Below, in pieces: positions 8,318 to 16,208 of a stretch of DNA of 64,000 bases (positions within the stretch are counted from its first letter, which is position 1; the number at the start of each line of letters is the position of its first letter). A model generated the notes under the pieces. That model searched no databases, was not told the DNA's origin, and saw nothing but the letters and a program-made list of their open reading frames with translations. Origin of the DNA: Pseudomonadota bacterium (GTDB taxonomy: Bacteria; Pseudomonadota; Alphaproteobacteria; Acetobacterales; Acetobacteraceae); contig JAJXXT010000046.1 in NCBI GenBank assembly GCA_021780935.1, forward strand, positions 1 through 64,000, in the 5' to 3' direction. A program made the position numbers and the translations under genes.

Positions 8318-9667
8318 ATGACCCTCTCCCTGCACAACACCCTGACGCGGCGCCGCGAGGCGTTTGTGCCGCTCGATCCCCAGCATGTCCGGGTCTATGT
8401 CTGCGGGCCCACGGTCTATGACCTCGCGCATATCGGCAACGCGCGCCCGGCGGTGGTGTTCGACGTGCTGGCGCGGCTGCTGCGCCGGCTCTATCCGCGC
8501 GTCACCTATGTCCGCAACATCACCGACGTGGACGACAAGATCAACGCCCGCGCCGCCGCGTCCGGCGAGGCGATCGGCGCCATCACCGCCCGCACCACCG
8601 CCGACTACCACGCCGACATGGCCGCGCTCGGCGTGCTGCCGCCGGATGTGGAGCCGCGCGCGACGCAGCACATCGCGGAGATCATCACGATCGCGGAACG
8701 CCTGATCGCCTCCGGCCATGCCTATGAAGCGGCTGGCCATGTGCTGTTCTCGGTACCGAGCTATGCCGCCTATGGCTCGTTTTCCGGCCGCGCGCCCGAC
8801 GAGTTGCTGGCCGGCGCACGGGTGGATGTGGCGCCCTACAAGCGCGATGCCGGCGATTTCGTGCTGTGGAAGCCCTCGCCCGCCGATCTGCCGGGCTGGG
8901 ATTCGCCCTGGGGCCGCGGCCGGCCCGGCTGGCATATCGAGTGCTCCGCGATGAGCTGGAAGCATCTCGGCGATAGTTTCGACATCCATGGCGGCGGCAC
9001 CGACCTGATCTTCCCGCATCACGAGAACGAGATCGCGCAGTCGCTGTGCGCGTTTCCCGGCAGCCGCTTTGCCCGCGTCTGGATGCATAACGAGATGCTG
9101 AACGTCGATGGCGAGAAGATGTCGAAGTCGCTCGGCAATTTCTTCACCCTTCGCGATGTGCTGGCGAAGGCGCCGGCGGAGGCCGTGCGCATGGCGCTGC
9201 TGCGCGCGCATTACCGCTCGGTGCTCGACTATTCCGACGCGGTGGTGGCCGCGTGCCGAGCCGATCTCGACCGGTTCTACCGTGCGCTCGAACGCACGTC
9301 GCCCACGCCGGGCGAGGCGCCGGGCGACGTGCCCGCCGCGGTGATGGAGGCGCTGTGCGACGATCTCAACACGCCCGCTGCCTTCGCCGCGATGCACGCC
9401 CTGGCCGACCGCGCCATGGCCGGCGACACGAACGCCGCATCCGGGCTGCGGGCGGCGGGCACGCTGCTGGGCCTGCTCGGCATGACGCCCGCGGCATGGT
9501 TCCGCGGTGGTGAGGATGCCGGCTGGATCGAGGCCGCGATCGCCGAGCGGCTGGCGGCCCGCGGCGCCCGCGACTTCGCCCGCGCCGACGCGATCCGTGC
9601 CGACCTGGCCGCGAAGGGCGTGCTGCTGGAGGACGGGCCGGGCGGCACCACCTGGCGACGCGCATGA
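8318..9667 (+). CDS. cysS: Cysteinyl-tRNA synthetase
   Basis: A 449-residue class I aminoacyl-tRNA synthetase charging tRNA-Cys. Cys29 in [10 protein letters not shown] is the first zinc ligand, and the HIGH signature appears as HIGN at 38-41. The KMSKS loop is at residues 267-271 ([10 protein letters not shown]). The zinc-site region [10 protein letters not shown] and the [11 protein letters not shown] stretch are intact. Length is near that of the family (about 460). The gene is divergent from the HpnL-like gene across 84 bases. Its stop codon is part of an ATGA overlap (9664-9667) that opens a chain of two mini-ORFs leading to trmJ. Confidence 0.98.
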   Translation: MTLSLHNTLTRRREAFVPLDPQHVRVYVCGPTVYDLAHIGNARPAVVFDVLARLLRRLYPRVTYVRNITDVDDKINARAAASGEAIGAITARTTADYHADMAALGVLPPDVEPRATQHIAEIITIAERLIASGHAYEAAGHVLFSVPSYAAYGSFSGRAPDELLAGARVDVAPYKRDAGDFVLWKPSPADLPGWDSPWGRGRPGWHIECSAMSWKHLGDSFDIHGGGTDLIFPHHENEIAQSLCAFPGSRFARVWMHNEMLNVDGEKMSKSLGNFFTLRDVLAKAPAEAVRMALLRAHYRSVLDYSDAVVAACRADLDRFYRALERTSPTPGEAPGDVPAAVMEALCDDLNTPAAFAAMHALADRAMAGDTNAASGLRAAGTLLGLLGMTPAAWFRGGEDAGWIEAAIAERLAARGARDFARADAIRADLAAKGVLLEDGPGGTTWRRA

Positions 9668-9701
9668 CCCGGCCCGCGCCATGACCGGGTCTGCGCCATG
9701 A
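9664..9701 (+). other. Two tandem six-codon mini-ORFs coupling cysS to trmJ
   Basis: A 17-base unit starting ATGACC is present three times, at 9664, 9681 and 9698. The first copy overlaps the cysS stop as ATGA and encodes MTRPAP, ending at TGA 9682-9684. The second begins in the ATGA at 9681, encodes MTGSAP and ends at TGA 9699-9701. The third ATGA at 9698 is the trmJ start. A terminating ribosome could reinitiate at each step. The units probably arose by tandem duplication of an ancestral ATGA junction; whether the peptides are made is unknown. Confidence 0.7.
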
Positions 9702-10465
9702 CCGGCCGCGACGGCGGTGCCGCGCTGGAGCCGATCCCCGGCAGCCCCGTCGTCATCCTCGTCCGCCCGCAATTGGCCGATAATATCGGCGCCACGGCCC
9801 GCGCCATGGCCAATGGCGGATTGTTCCATCTTCGGCTCGTCGCACCGCGCGACGGCTGGCCGCAGGAGCGTGCCTGGCGCACCGCCTCCGGCGCCGACCG
9901 CATCCTGGAGGCCGCAACGGTCTTTGCCGATGTCGCGACCGCCACCGCCGATCTGCACCGCGTCTTCGCCACCTGTCCGCGCCCGCGCCATATCGTCAAG
10001 CCCGTGCTGACGGCGCGCGGTGCGGCTGTGGAGCTGCGTGCGGTGGCGGCGCGCGGGCTTGCCGCGGGCGTTCTGTTCGGGCCGGAACGCGCGGGGCTCG
10101 ACAACGACGACATGGCTGCCGCCGACACGCTGGTGCGCTACCCGCTCAACCCTGGCTTCATGTCGCTCAACCTGGCGCAGGCGGTGCTGGTCGTCGCCTA
10201 TGAGTGGTGGCTGGCCGAGGACGCAACCCCCCCGCGCACGCTGATGACCAACGAAACGCGCGTCGCGCGCAAGGGTGAGCTCGACAATTTCCTCGGCCAC
10301 CTGGTGCGTGAGCTCGACCTCTCGGGCTTCTTGCGCAACAAGGCGAAGCGGCCGGGCATGGTGCGCAACATCCGCCATCTGTTCGAGCGCGGCGAGGTGA
10401 CGGAGCAGGAGCTGCGCACCCTGCACGGCATCATTACCGAGCTCGCGCATGGCCGCGGCAAATAG
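9698..10465 (+). CDS. trmJ: tRNA (cytidine/uridine-2'-O-)-methyltransferase TrmJ family
   Basis: A 255-residue SPOUT-class RNA methyltransferase. The N-terminal motif PVVILVRPQLADNIGATARAM binds substrate and AdoMet. The knot-forming motifs are VLFGPERAGLDNDD (motif 2) and NPGFMSLNLAQAVLVVAYEW (motif 3). The family 2'-O-methylates C32/U32 of the tRNA anticodon loop. The C-terminal extension after about residue 180 matches the TrmJ dimerisation tail. The ATG at 9698 is in frame with the SPOUT domain, whereas the two upstream ATGs at 9664 and 9681 run into stops after six codons. The gene ends one base before the convergent isomerase gene. Confidence 0.92.
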   Translation: MTGRDGGAALEPIPGSPVVILVRPQLADNIGATARAMANGGLFHLRLVAPRDGWPQERAWRTASGADRILEAATVFADVATATADLHRVFATCPRPRHIVKPVLTARGAAVELRAVAARGLAAGVLFGPERAGLDNDDMAAADTLVRYPLNPGFMSLNLAQAVLVVAYEWWLAEDATPPRTLMTNETRVARKGELDNFLGHLVRELDLSGFLRNKAKRPGMVRNIRHLFERGEVTEQELRTLHGIITELAHGRGK

Positions 10466-11266
10466 TCACGCGCAGCGCAGGAACCGTTCCTTTATCGTTA
10501 CGATCACGTCTTCCGCCGGTCGGCTCCACCACTCGTTCGACAAAATCTCCACCTCGATATCGCCGGCATAGCCCGCCGCCTCCACCGCCGCGCGAATGGA
10601 CAGAAGGTCGATCGCGCCATCGCCCATCATGCCGCGGTCGAACACCAGGTCGCGCGTCGGCAGCCGCCAGTCGGAGACATGGTAGGCGAGGATGCGTCCC
10701 GCCGCCCGCGCGATGGAATCCGCCAGCGCCGGGTCCCACCAGACGTGATAGGCATCGACCGCCACGCCGACCCCCTCGCCCAGCGAGTCCGCCCAGTCGA
10801 GCGCCTGTGCGAGGGTGGAAAGCACGCAGCGATCGGCGCAGGTCATCGGGTGCAGCGGCTCCAGCGCCAGCGCGACACCGGCGGCGCGCGCGTGCGGCAG
10901 GATCGCGTCGAGCCGCTCCAGTGCCCGCGCCCGGGCACCCGCGAGATCGCGCGAGTCGGGCGGCAGCCCGCCGGCCAGCATCACCAGGCAGGCGGCACCG
11001 AGGGCGGCGGCCTCGTCGATGGCGCGCAGATTATCCTCGCGCCAGTTCTCGGCCGCGAACATGCCGCCGCGGCAGAGGCCCGAGACCCGCAACCCTGCAT
11101 CCCGAATGCGCTGCGCCGCCGCCGTGACCCCCATCTCCGCCAGCTTGTCGCGCCAGGGCGAGATCGCCTGGATGCCGTGCCGCGCACAGGCCTCGATGCA
11201 ACCGGCAAGGTCGTATTGATCCCGCAACGTTATCGTGTTGAGGGAGAGCCGCGCGAGATCGGCCAT
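10466..11266 (-). CDS. Sugar phosphate isomerase/epimerase, AP-endonuclease-2-like TIM barrel
   Basis: A 266-residue TIM-barrel protein. The predicted metal ligands are in place: Glu136 (LALEPLHPM), Asp171 (VAVDAYHVWWD), His196 (ILAYHVSDWRLP) and a Glu at 238-240 (IEVEILSN). It is the last gene of a tight three-gene operon with the DUF993 protein (adjacent, no gap) and a Gfo/Idh/MocA oxidoreductase. In related clusters such barrels isomerise or cleave 3-keto sugars, inosose or hydroxypyruvate-like intermediates made by the oxidoreductase. The substrate is not known here. The stop codon abuts the convergent trmJ stop. Confidence 0.87.
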   Translation of the reverse strand: MADLARLSLNTITLRDQYDLAGCIEACARHGIQAISPWRDKLAEMGVTAAAQRIRDAGLRVSGLCRGGMFAAENWREDNLRAIDEAAALGAACLVMLAGGLPPDSRDLAGARARALERLDAILPHARAAGVALALEPLHPMTCADRCVLSTLAQALDWADSLGEGVGVAVDAYHVWWDPALADSIARAAGRILAYHVSDWRLPTRDLVFDRGMMGDGAIDLLSIRAAVEAAGYAGDIEVEILSNEWWSRPAEDVIVTIKERFLRCA

Positions 11267-12427
11267 TCACGCCACCCCGTGCACGGCGAGGATACGCCGC
11301 ATGCGCGCCGCCGCGTCATCCGGGTCCGCGAGCAGGCCGGCGGCGTCGGCGAGGCGAAACACCTGTGCCAGATGCGGCAGGCTGCGCGCCGAATGCTGCC
11401 CGCCCACCATGATGAAATGGTCCTGATGCCCGTTCAGATACGCCATCAGAACGACGCCAGTCTTGTAAAACCGCGTCGGCGCGCGGAAGATATGGCGCGA
11501 GAGCGGCACGGTCGGCGCCAGGATCGCGTCATAGGCAGCACGGTCGCCGCCGGCGAGGCAGGCGAGTGCTGCTGCAGCTGCCGGCGCGATGGCATCAAAA
11601 ATGCCGAGCAGCGCGTGCGAGAAACCCATCGCATCACCGCCGATCAGCTCCGGATAGTCGAAATCGTCACCGGTATACATCCGCACGCCATCGGGCAGGC
11701 GCCGGCGCATCGTGATCTCGTGGCGCTTGTCGAGCAGCGAGATCTTGATGCCATCGACTTTGTCCGCGTTGTGCGCGATGGCGGCGAGGCAGGTTTGCAT
11801 CGCAGCCGGAATGTCGCGGCTGCCCCAGTAGCCCGCCAGTGCCGGGTCGAACATGTCGCCCAGCCAGTGCAGGATCACCGGCTCCGCCACCTGCGAGAGA
11901 ATGCGCTCGTAGACCCTCAGATAATCCTCAGGCCCGCGGGCACAGGCGGCGAGCGCGCGCGAGGCCATCAGGATGATGCGCGAGCCGGCCTTCTCCACCG
12001 CGGCGCATTGTTCCTCATAGGCGGCGATCACGTCGTCGATGGTGAGATCGGGCGAGGGGGCCAGGTGGTCGGTGCCGGCGCCGCTTGCCATCAGCGCGCC
12101 GGGCGTGGCACGCGCCGCGGCGGCCGTACGGGTGATCAGCTCCAGCGAGGCCGGCCAGTCGAGCCCCATGCCGCGCTGCGCCGTGTCCATCGCCTCGGCG
12201 ACGCCGAGCCCGAGCGACCAGAGATGCGCGCGATAGGCGAGTGTGCGCTCCCAGTCGATCGCCGGGCGCAGCCATGGGTCGCCATCGGCGAGCGGGTCGG
12301 CCACCACATGCGCCGCGGAGTAAGCGATGCGCGAGAGCGGCGCTGTGGCGCGCGGCCAGGCGCGCGGGGCCGAGGTGGTGAAGGCAACCAGCCGCCCATC
12401 CGCCTCCGGCAGAGTAAGCGTCGCCAT
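11267..12427 (-). CDS. DUF993 / dihydrodipicolinate-synthase-like aldolase
   Basis: A 386-residue protein of the DUF993 group, a distant branch of the DapA/NAL aldolase superfamily. The start at ATG 12427 is two bases after the upstream oxidoreductase stop and gives the family N-terminus MATLTLPEADG. Conserved blocks include SRIAYSAAHVVADPLADG, AMDTAQRGMGLDWP, PVILHWLGDMFDP and DGIKISLLDKRHE. The lysine in the last block (Lys228) sits where the DapA family carries its Schiff-base lysine. Function is not established for the family. Between an oxidoreductase and an isomerase, a retro-aldol cleavage of an oxidised sugar is a fair inference. Cytosolic; no signal peptide. Confidence 0.88.
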   Translation of the reverse strand: MATLTLPEADGRLVAFTTSAPRAWPRATAPLSRIAYSAAHVVADPLADGDPWLRPAIDWERTLAYRAHLWSLGLGVAEAMDTAQRGMGLDWPASLELITRTAAAARATPGALMASGAGTDHLAPSPDLTIDDVIAAYEEQCAAVEKAGSRIILMASRALAACARGPEDYLRVYERILSQVAEPVILHWLGDMFDPALAGYWGSRDIPAAMQTCLAAIAHNADKVDGIKISLLDKRHEITMRRRLPDGVRMYTGDDFDYPELIGGDAMGFSHALLGIFDAIAPAAAAALACLAGGDRAAYDAILAPTVPLSRHIFRAPTRFYKTGVVLMAYLNGHQDHFIMVGGQHSARSLPHLAQVFRLADAAGLLADPDDAAARMRRILAVHGVA

Positions 12428-12429
12428 GC

Positions 12430-13584
12430 TCAGATCTCCAGCGCCTCGATGTCGATCCAGCGCCGCTCCCGCCAGGAGCGCAGCCCCGCCTCCGCCAGCT
12501 GCACGCCGCGCGCCCCGGCCATGAGATCCCACGGGAAACTTTCCACCTCGCCGGCGACGTGGCGCAGGAACAGCTCCCACTGCGCGCGGAATCCGTTCGG
12601 GTAGGGTTCGGTGTCCGGCACCTCCTCCCAGCCGGCGAAGAAATCGATGGTCTGCGGCACATCCGGGTTCCACACCGGCTTCGGCGTGTTGACCCGCGCC
12701 TGGGTGCGGCAGGCGGTCAGCCCCGCGACGGCGCTGCCATGCGTGCCATCGACATGGAACGTTACGAGGTCATCGCGCCGCACCCGCGTCGTCCAGGAGG
12801 AGTTGATCTGCGCCACCACGCCGCCGGCGAGCTGAAACGTGGCATAGGCGGCGTCGTCGGCATCGGCGTCGTAGCCGTCGCCCTGCTCATCGATGCGGCG
12901 GGGAATATGCGTGGCGCCGAGGCAGGAGACGGCGCGCACCTCGCCGAACAGATTGTCCAGCACATAGCGCCAGTGGCACAGCATATCGAGGATGATGCCG
13001 CCGCCCTCGGCCTGCTTGTAGTTCCAGGACGGGCGTTGCGCCGGCTGCAGGTCGCCCTCGAACACCCAGTAGCCGAACTCGCCGCGCACGCTGAGCAGGC
13101 GGCCGAGGAAACCGCTGCGGATCACCATGGCGAGTTTGCGCAGCCCGGGCAGGAACAGCTTGTCCTGCACCACGCCGTGGCGGATGCCGGCTGCCCTGGC
13201 GCGGCGCGCGAGGTCGAGCGCGTCCGCGAGGTTGTCCGCGGTCGGCTTCTCGCAATAGATATGCTTGCCCGCCGTGATCGCCTGGCGCACCAGGCCCGCC
13301 CGCGCCTGGGTCGTCGCCGCGTCGAAGAAAATCTCGTTCCGCGGATCGGCGAGGGCCGCGGCGAGGTCGGTGGTGTGGCGCGCGATGCCGTGCGCGCTTG
13401 CCAGTGCGGCGACACGCTCGGCGTTGCGCCCGACCAGGATCGGCTCCGGCATCAGCCGGTCGCCGGAGCGCAGGCGGACGCCGCCCTCGGCACGGATCGC
13501 GGCGATGCTGCGGACGAGGTGCTGATTGAGCCCCATGCGACCCGTCACCCCGTGCATCACGATGCCGATCCGTCGCTCCGCCAT
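12430..13584 (-). CDS. Gfo/Idh/MocA family oxidoreductase
   Basis: A 384-residue NAD(P)-dependent sugar oxidoreductase. The N-terminal Rossmann domain begins RIGIVMHGVTGRMGLNQH, a variant dinucleotide turn. The family signature follows in GKHIYCEKPTADNLADA, where Lys of EKP is catalytic. The C-terminal beta-sheet domain includes EGGGIILDMLCHWRY, with the usual aspartate and histidine. The ATG at 13584 has a GGGGAGG ribosome site seven bases upstream; another ATG at 13590 is too close to that site. This is the first gene of the operon with DUF993 and a TIM-barrel isomerase, and it is divergent from an M20 peptidase across 82 bases. Substrate unknown, probably a cyclitol or sugar. Confidence 0.9.
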   Translation of the reverse strand: MAERRIGIVMHGVTGRMGLNQHLVRSIAAIRAEGGVRLRSGDRLMPEPILVGRNAERVAALASAHGIARHTTDLAAALADPRNEIFFDAATTQARAGLVRQAITAGKHIYCEKPTADNLADALDLARRARAAGIRHGVVQDKLFLPGLRKLAMVIRSGFLGRLLSVRGEFGYWVFEGDLQPAQRPSWNYKQAEGGGIILDMLCHWRYVLDNLFGEVRAVSCLGATHIPRRIDEQGDGYDADADDAAYATFQLAGGVVAQINSSWTTRVRRDDLVTFHVDGTHGSAVAGLTACRTQARVNTPKPVWNPDVPQTIDFFAGWEEVPDTEPYPNGFRAQWELFLRHVAGEVESFPWDLMAGARGVQLAEAGLRSWRERRWIDIEALEI

Positions 13585-13666
13585 GAACATGCCTCCCCTT
13601 TTGTCGGCCGATGGTGACGCGCGCGCGCAGCCGGGGCAAGGTGCGCGGATGCAAGGGAGACCGACG

Positions 13667-15067
13667 ATGGGATCACGGGATGGGGCAATGGCGCGCAGCC
13701 TCGGCGCGTTCGACCAAGGGGCGTTTCGCGCCCGGTTGGCGGAGCTGGTGGCGATCCCATCCACCTCCCAGGACCCGGGGCATGAGGCGGATGTGCGCCG
13801 CTACCTCGAAGCCGGCATCCGCCCGTGGCTGGAGCGCATGGGCTTCACCGTTGCGGTGCACGACAACCCGGAGCAGGGCTTCGGGCCCATCCTCACCGCC
13901 GAGCGCATGGAGCCGGGGGCCGAGCGCACCGTGCTCACCTACGGCCATGGCGACACGGTGCGCGGCCTCGCCGACCAGTGGGAGGCGGGGCTCGACCCAT
14001 GGGTGCTGACCGACCGTGAGGGGCGCTGGTATGGCCGCGGCTCGGCCGACAACAAGGGCCAGCACGCGCTCAACCTCACCGCCCTCGAGCACGTGCTGGC
14101 GGAGCGCGACGGCAAGCTCGGCTTCAACCTCAGGCTGGTGCTGGAGACCAGCGAGGAGACCGGCTCCAGGGGGTTGCGTGCCTTCGTCGCTGGCCGCGCG
14201 AAGGAGCTGGCGGCCGATGTGCTGATCGCCTCCGACGGTCCGCGCGTGCGCCCGGACACGCCGACCATCACCTCCGGCACGCGCGGCACGTTCCATTTCG
14301 ACCTCGTGCTGAAGCTGCGGCCCGGCGGTGTGCATTCCGGCAATTGGGGCGGCATGACGACGGACCCCGCGATCGTGCTCTCGCATGCGCTGGCCTCCAT
14401 CGCGGACCGACGCGGGCGGATCCTGGTCGGGGGCTGGCTGCCCCGCAACGGCATGCCCAACTCGGTTCGCGCGGTTCTGGCAGGGCTTGAGCTGCAGAGC
14501 GAGGAGTCTGCCACTATCGACCCCGACTGGGGTGAACCGGGGTTCAGCGCCGCCGAAAAAGTCTTTGGCTGGACCAGCTTCATCGTGCTGGCCATGGTCT
14601 CCGGCCGGCCCGAAAACCCGGTCAACGCCGTGGCGCCGGATGCGCGGGCGCATTGCCAGATCCGCTACACCGTGGATGCCGACCCCGCGCAATTCGAGCC
14701 GGCGCTGCGCGCGCATCTCGACGCGGCCGGCTTTCCCGAAATCAGTATCGAGCGTGCCGGCATCCGCATGCCCGCGAGCCGCACTGACCCCGACCACCCC
14801 TGGGTGCGCTGGACGGCGGCGAGCATGGAACGAAGCCTCGGTCGGCATGTGCAGGTGATCCCGAACTCCGGCGGCGGCCTGCCTGGTGACGTGTTCGTGG
14901 ATTTCCTCGGCGTGCCCCTGGTCTGGATTCCGCACAGCTACAATGGCTGCAAGCAGCACGGCCCCAACGAGCACGTGCTGCCGGCGCTGCTTCGCGAAGG
15001 ATTGCAGGCCTACACGGGCATCTGGTGGGATCTCGGCGAGGGCAATACGCCGGAGGCGCACGCGTAG
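13667..15067 (+). CDS. M20 family metallopeptidase (ArgE/DapE/CPG2-like)
   Basis: A 466-residue di-zinc hydrolase. The metal ligands are visible in order: His94 and Asp96 in YGHGDTV, Asp128 in GSADNKGQ, the Glu163/164 pair in ETSEETGSRG, Asp190 in ASDGPR, and a C-terminal His in KQHGPNEH. The dimerisation (lid) domain lies between. The ATG at 13667 is preceded by AAGGGAGA at six bases; ATGs at 13649 and 13688 are alternatives. Members hydrolyse N-acyl amino acids or dipeptides, and the exact substrate cannot be read. The next gene, a glycosyltransferase, starts three bases after the stop, so they are co-transcribed. Confidence 0.9.
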   Translation: MGSRDGAMARSLGAFDQGAFRARLAELVAIPSTSQDPGHEADVRRYLEAGIRPWLERMGFTVAVHDNPEQGFGPILTAERMEPGAERTVLTYGHGDTVRGLADQWEAGLDPWVLTDREGRWYGRGSADNKGQHALNLTALEHVLAERDGKLGFNLRLVLETSEETGSRGLRAFVAGRAKELAADVLIASDGPRVRPDTPTITSGTRGTFHFDLVLKLRPGGVHSGNWGGMTTDPAIVLSHALASIADRRGRILVGGWLPRNGMPNSVRAVLAGLELQSEESATIDPDWGEPGFSAAEKVFGWTSFIVLAMVSGRPENPVNAVAPDARAHCQIRYTVDADPAQFEPALRAHLDAAGFPEISIERAGIRMPASRTDPDHPWVRWTAASMERSLGRHVQVIPNSGGGLPGDVFVDFLGVPLVWIPHSYNGCKQHGPNEHVLPALLREGLQAYTGIWWDLGEGNTPEAHA

Positions 15068-15070
15068 CCC

Positions 15071-16150
15071 ATGAAAATCGCGATGATCGCTCCGCCCTGG
15101 ATCAGCATTCCGCCGGCGACCTATGGCGGCACCGAATCCATCGTCGCCTTCATCGTCGAGGAACTGGTCGCTCAGGGGCACGACGTGACGCTGTTCGCGC
15201 CGGGCGACGCACGCAGCTCTGCGAAACTCGTTTCGTTCTTTCCCCAGTCGCTGATCGCCGAGGGCGTGCCGTGGCAGGCGGCACTCAAGGCCTATTTCCA
15301 TCTCGCCAAGTCGCTTGAGCAGGCGGGCGCGTTCGATATCGTGCATCTGCATCTCTCCTCGACCGCGGATATGTTCCAGTTTCCGCTGCTGGCGACGATC
15401 GCAACGCCTCACGTCACCACGGTGCATTCCAACTTCCCCTATGACCGGGTGCAGGACTGGATCGGCGACGCCGACCGTTACTTCATGGAGTGGATCCGGC
15501 CGGCGCCGCTGGTGACGGTGAGTGAGCGGGCGCGGCAGAACCTGCCGCCGGGGCTCAACGTCGCGGGCGTGGTGCATCTCGGCGTGCCGATGGCGGATTA
15601 TCGTTTCGCCGAGGCGGGTGAGCGCGACTATGTCACCTGGCTTGGTCGTTTCGCTCCCGACAAGGGTGCGCATACCGCGATCGACGCGGCGAAGCGGGCC
15701 GGCGTGAAGATCGTCGTCGCCGGCATCGTCGAGCAGGGCATTCCGGCGTCGGTCGATTATTTCAAACGCGAGATCGAGCCGCGGCTCGACGGCGACCGCG
15801 CGCGCTACATCGGCCCGGTGAACCTGGAGCAGAAGCTGGCACTGCTCGGCGGCGCCCGCGCATTGCTGAACCCGATCACCTGGGAGGAGCCTGGCGCCAC
15901 CGTGGTTGTCGAGGCGATGGCGGTCGGCTGCCCCGTCATCGGCTTCGCCCGCGGCGTCGTGCCGGAGCTGATCCTGGACGGCCGGACCGGCTTCCTGGTG
16001 AATGACATCGACGCGATGGTCGCGCGCATTCCCCGCATCGACGAGATCGACCGGCGCGCGACGCACCTTCATGTCGAGCAGAACCTCTCCGCCCGCGCGA
16101 TGACGCGCAAATACGTGGCGATCTACGAGACGTTGCGCGGCGGCGCATGA
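15071..16150 (+). CDS. Glycosyltransferase, GT4 family
   Basis: A 359-residue GT-B glycosyltransferase. The N-terminus MKIAMIAPPWISIPPATYGGTE is the hallmark of a widespread group-1 family. The donor domain has YVTWLGRFAPDKGAHTAIDAA and NPITWEEPGATVVVEAMAVGCP, a variant E-x7-E motif. No signal peptide or membrane segment. It lies three bases after an M20 peptidase gene and 58 bases before a flavin monooxygenase, so the three may form one transcript. That mix gives no clear pathway. Similar proteins are found in stress-related or trehalose-like contexts, but the substrate is unknown. Confidence 0.87.
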   Translation: MKIAMIAPPWISIPPATYGGTESIVAFIVEELVAQGHDVTLFAPGDARSSAKLVSFFPQSLIAEGVPWQAALKAYFHLAKSLEQAGAFDIVHLHLSSTADMFQFPLLATIATPHVTTVHSNFPYDRVQDWIGDADRYFMEWIRPAPLVTVSERARQNLPPGLNVAGVVHLGVPMADYRFAEAGERDYVTWLGRFAPDKGAHTAIDAAKRAGVKIVVAGIVEQGIPASVDYFKREIEPRLDGDRARYIGPVNLEQKLALLGGARALLNPITWEEPGATVVVEAMAVGCPVIGFARGVVPELILDGRTGFLVNDIDAMVARIPRIDEIDRRATHLHVEQNLSARAMTRKYVAIYETLRGGA

Positions 16151-16208
16151 AACATCGTTGCCCGCCGAGTCGCGCGGGCGTTACGCTGCGAGACGGGGAG
16201 GGCGGAGC

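Noticed and set aside
13673..16072. A 799-codon open frame on the minus strand
   Set aside because: It is antisense to the M20 peptidase and glycosyltransferase genes, whose motifs are clear; this frame has no motif.
16158..16208. Longer monooxygenase start at TTG 16158
   Set aside because: The ATG at 16209 has a strong ribosome site and the added 17 residues are Arg/Gly-rich with no homology.
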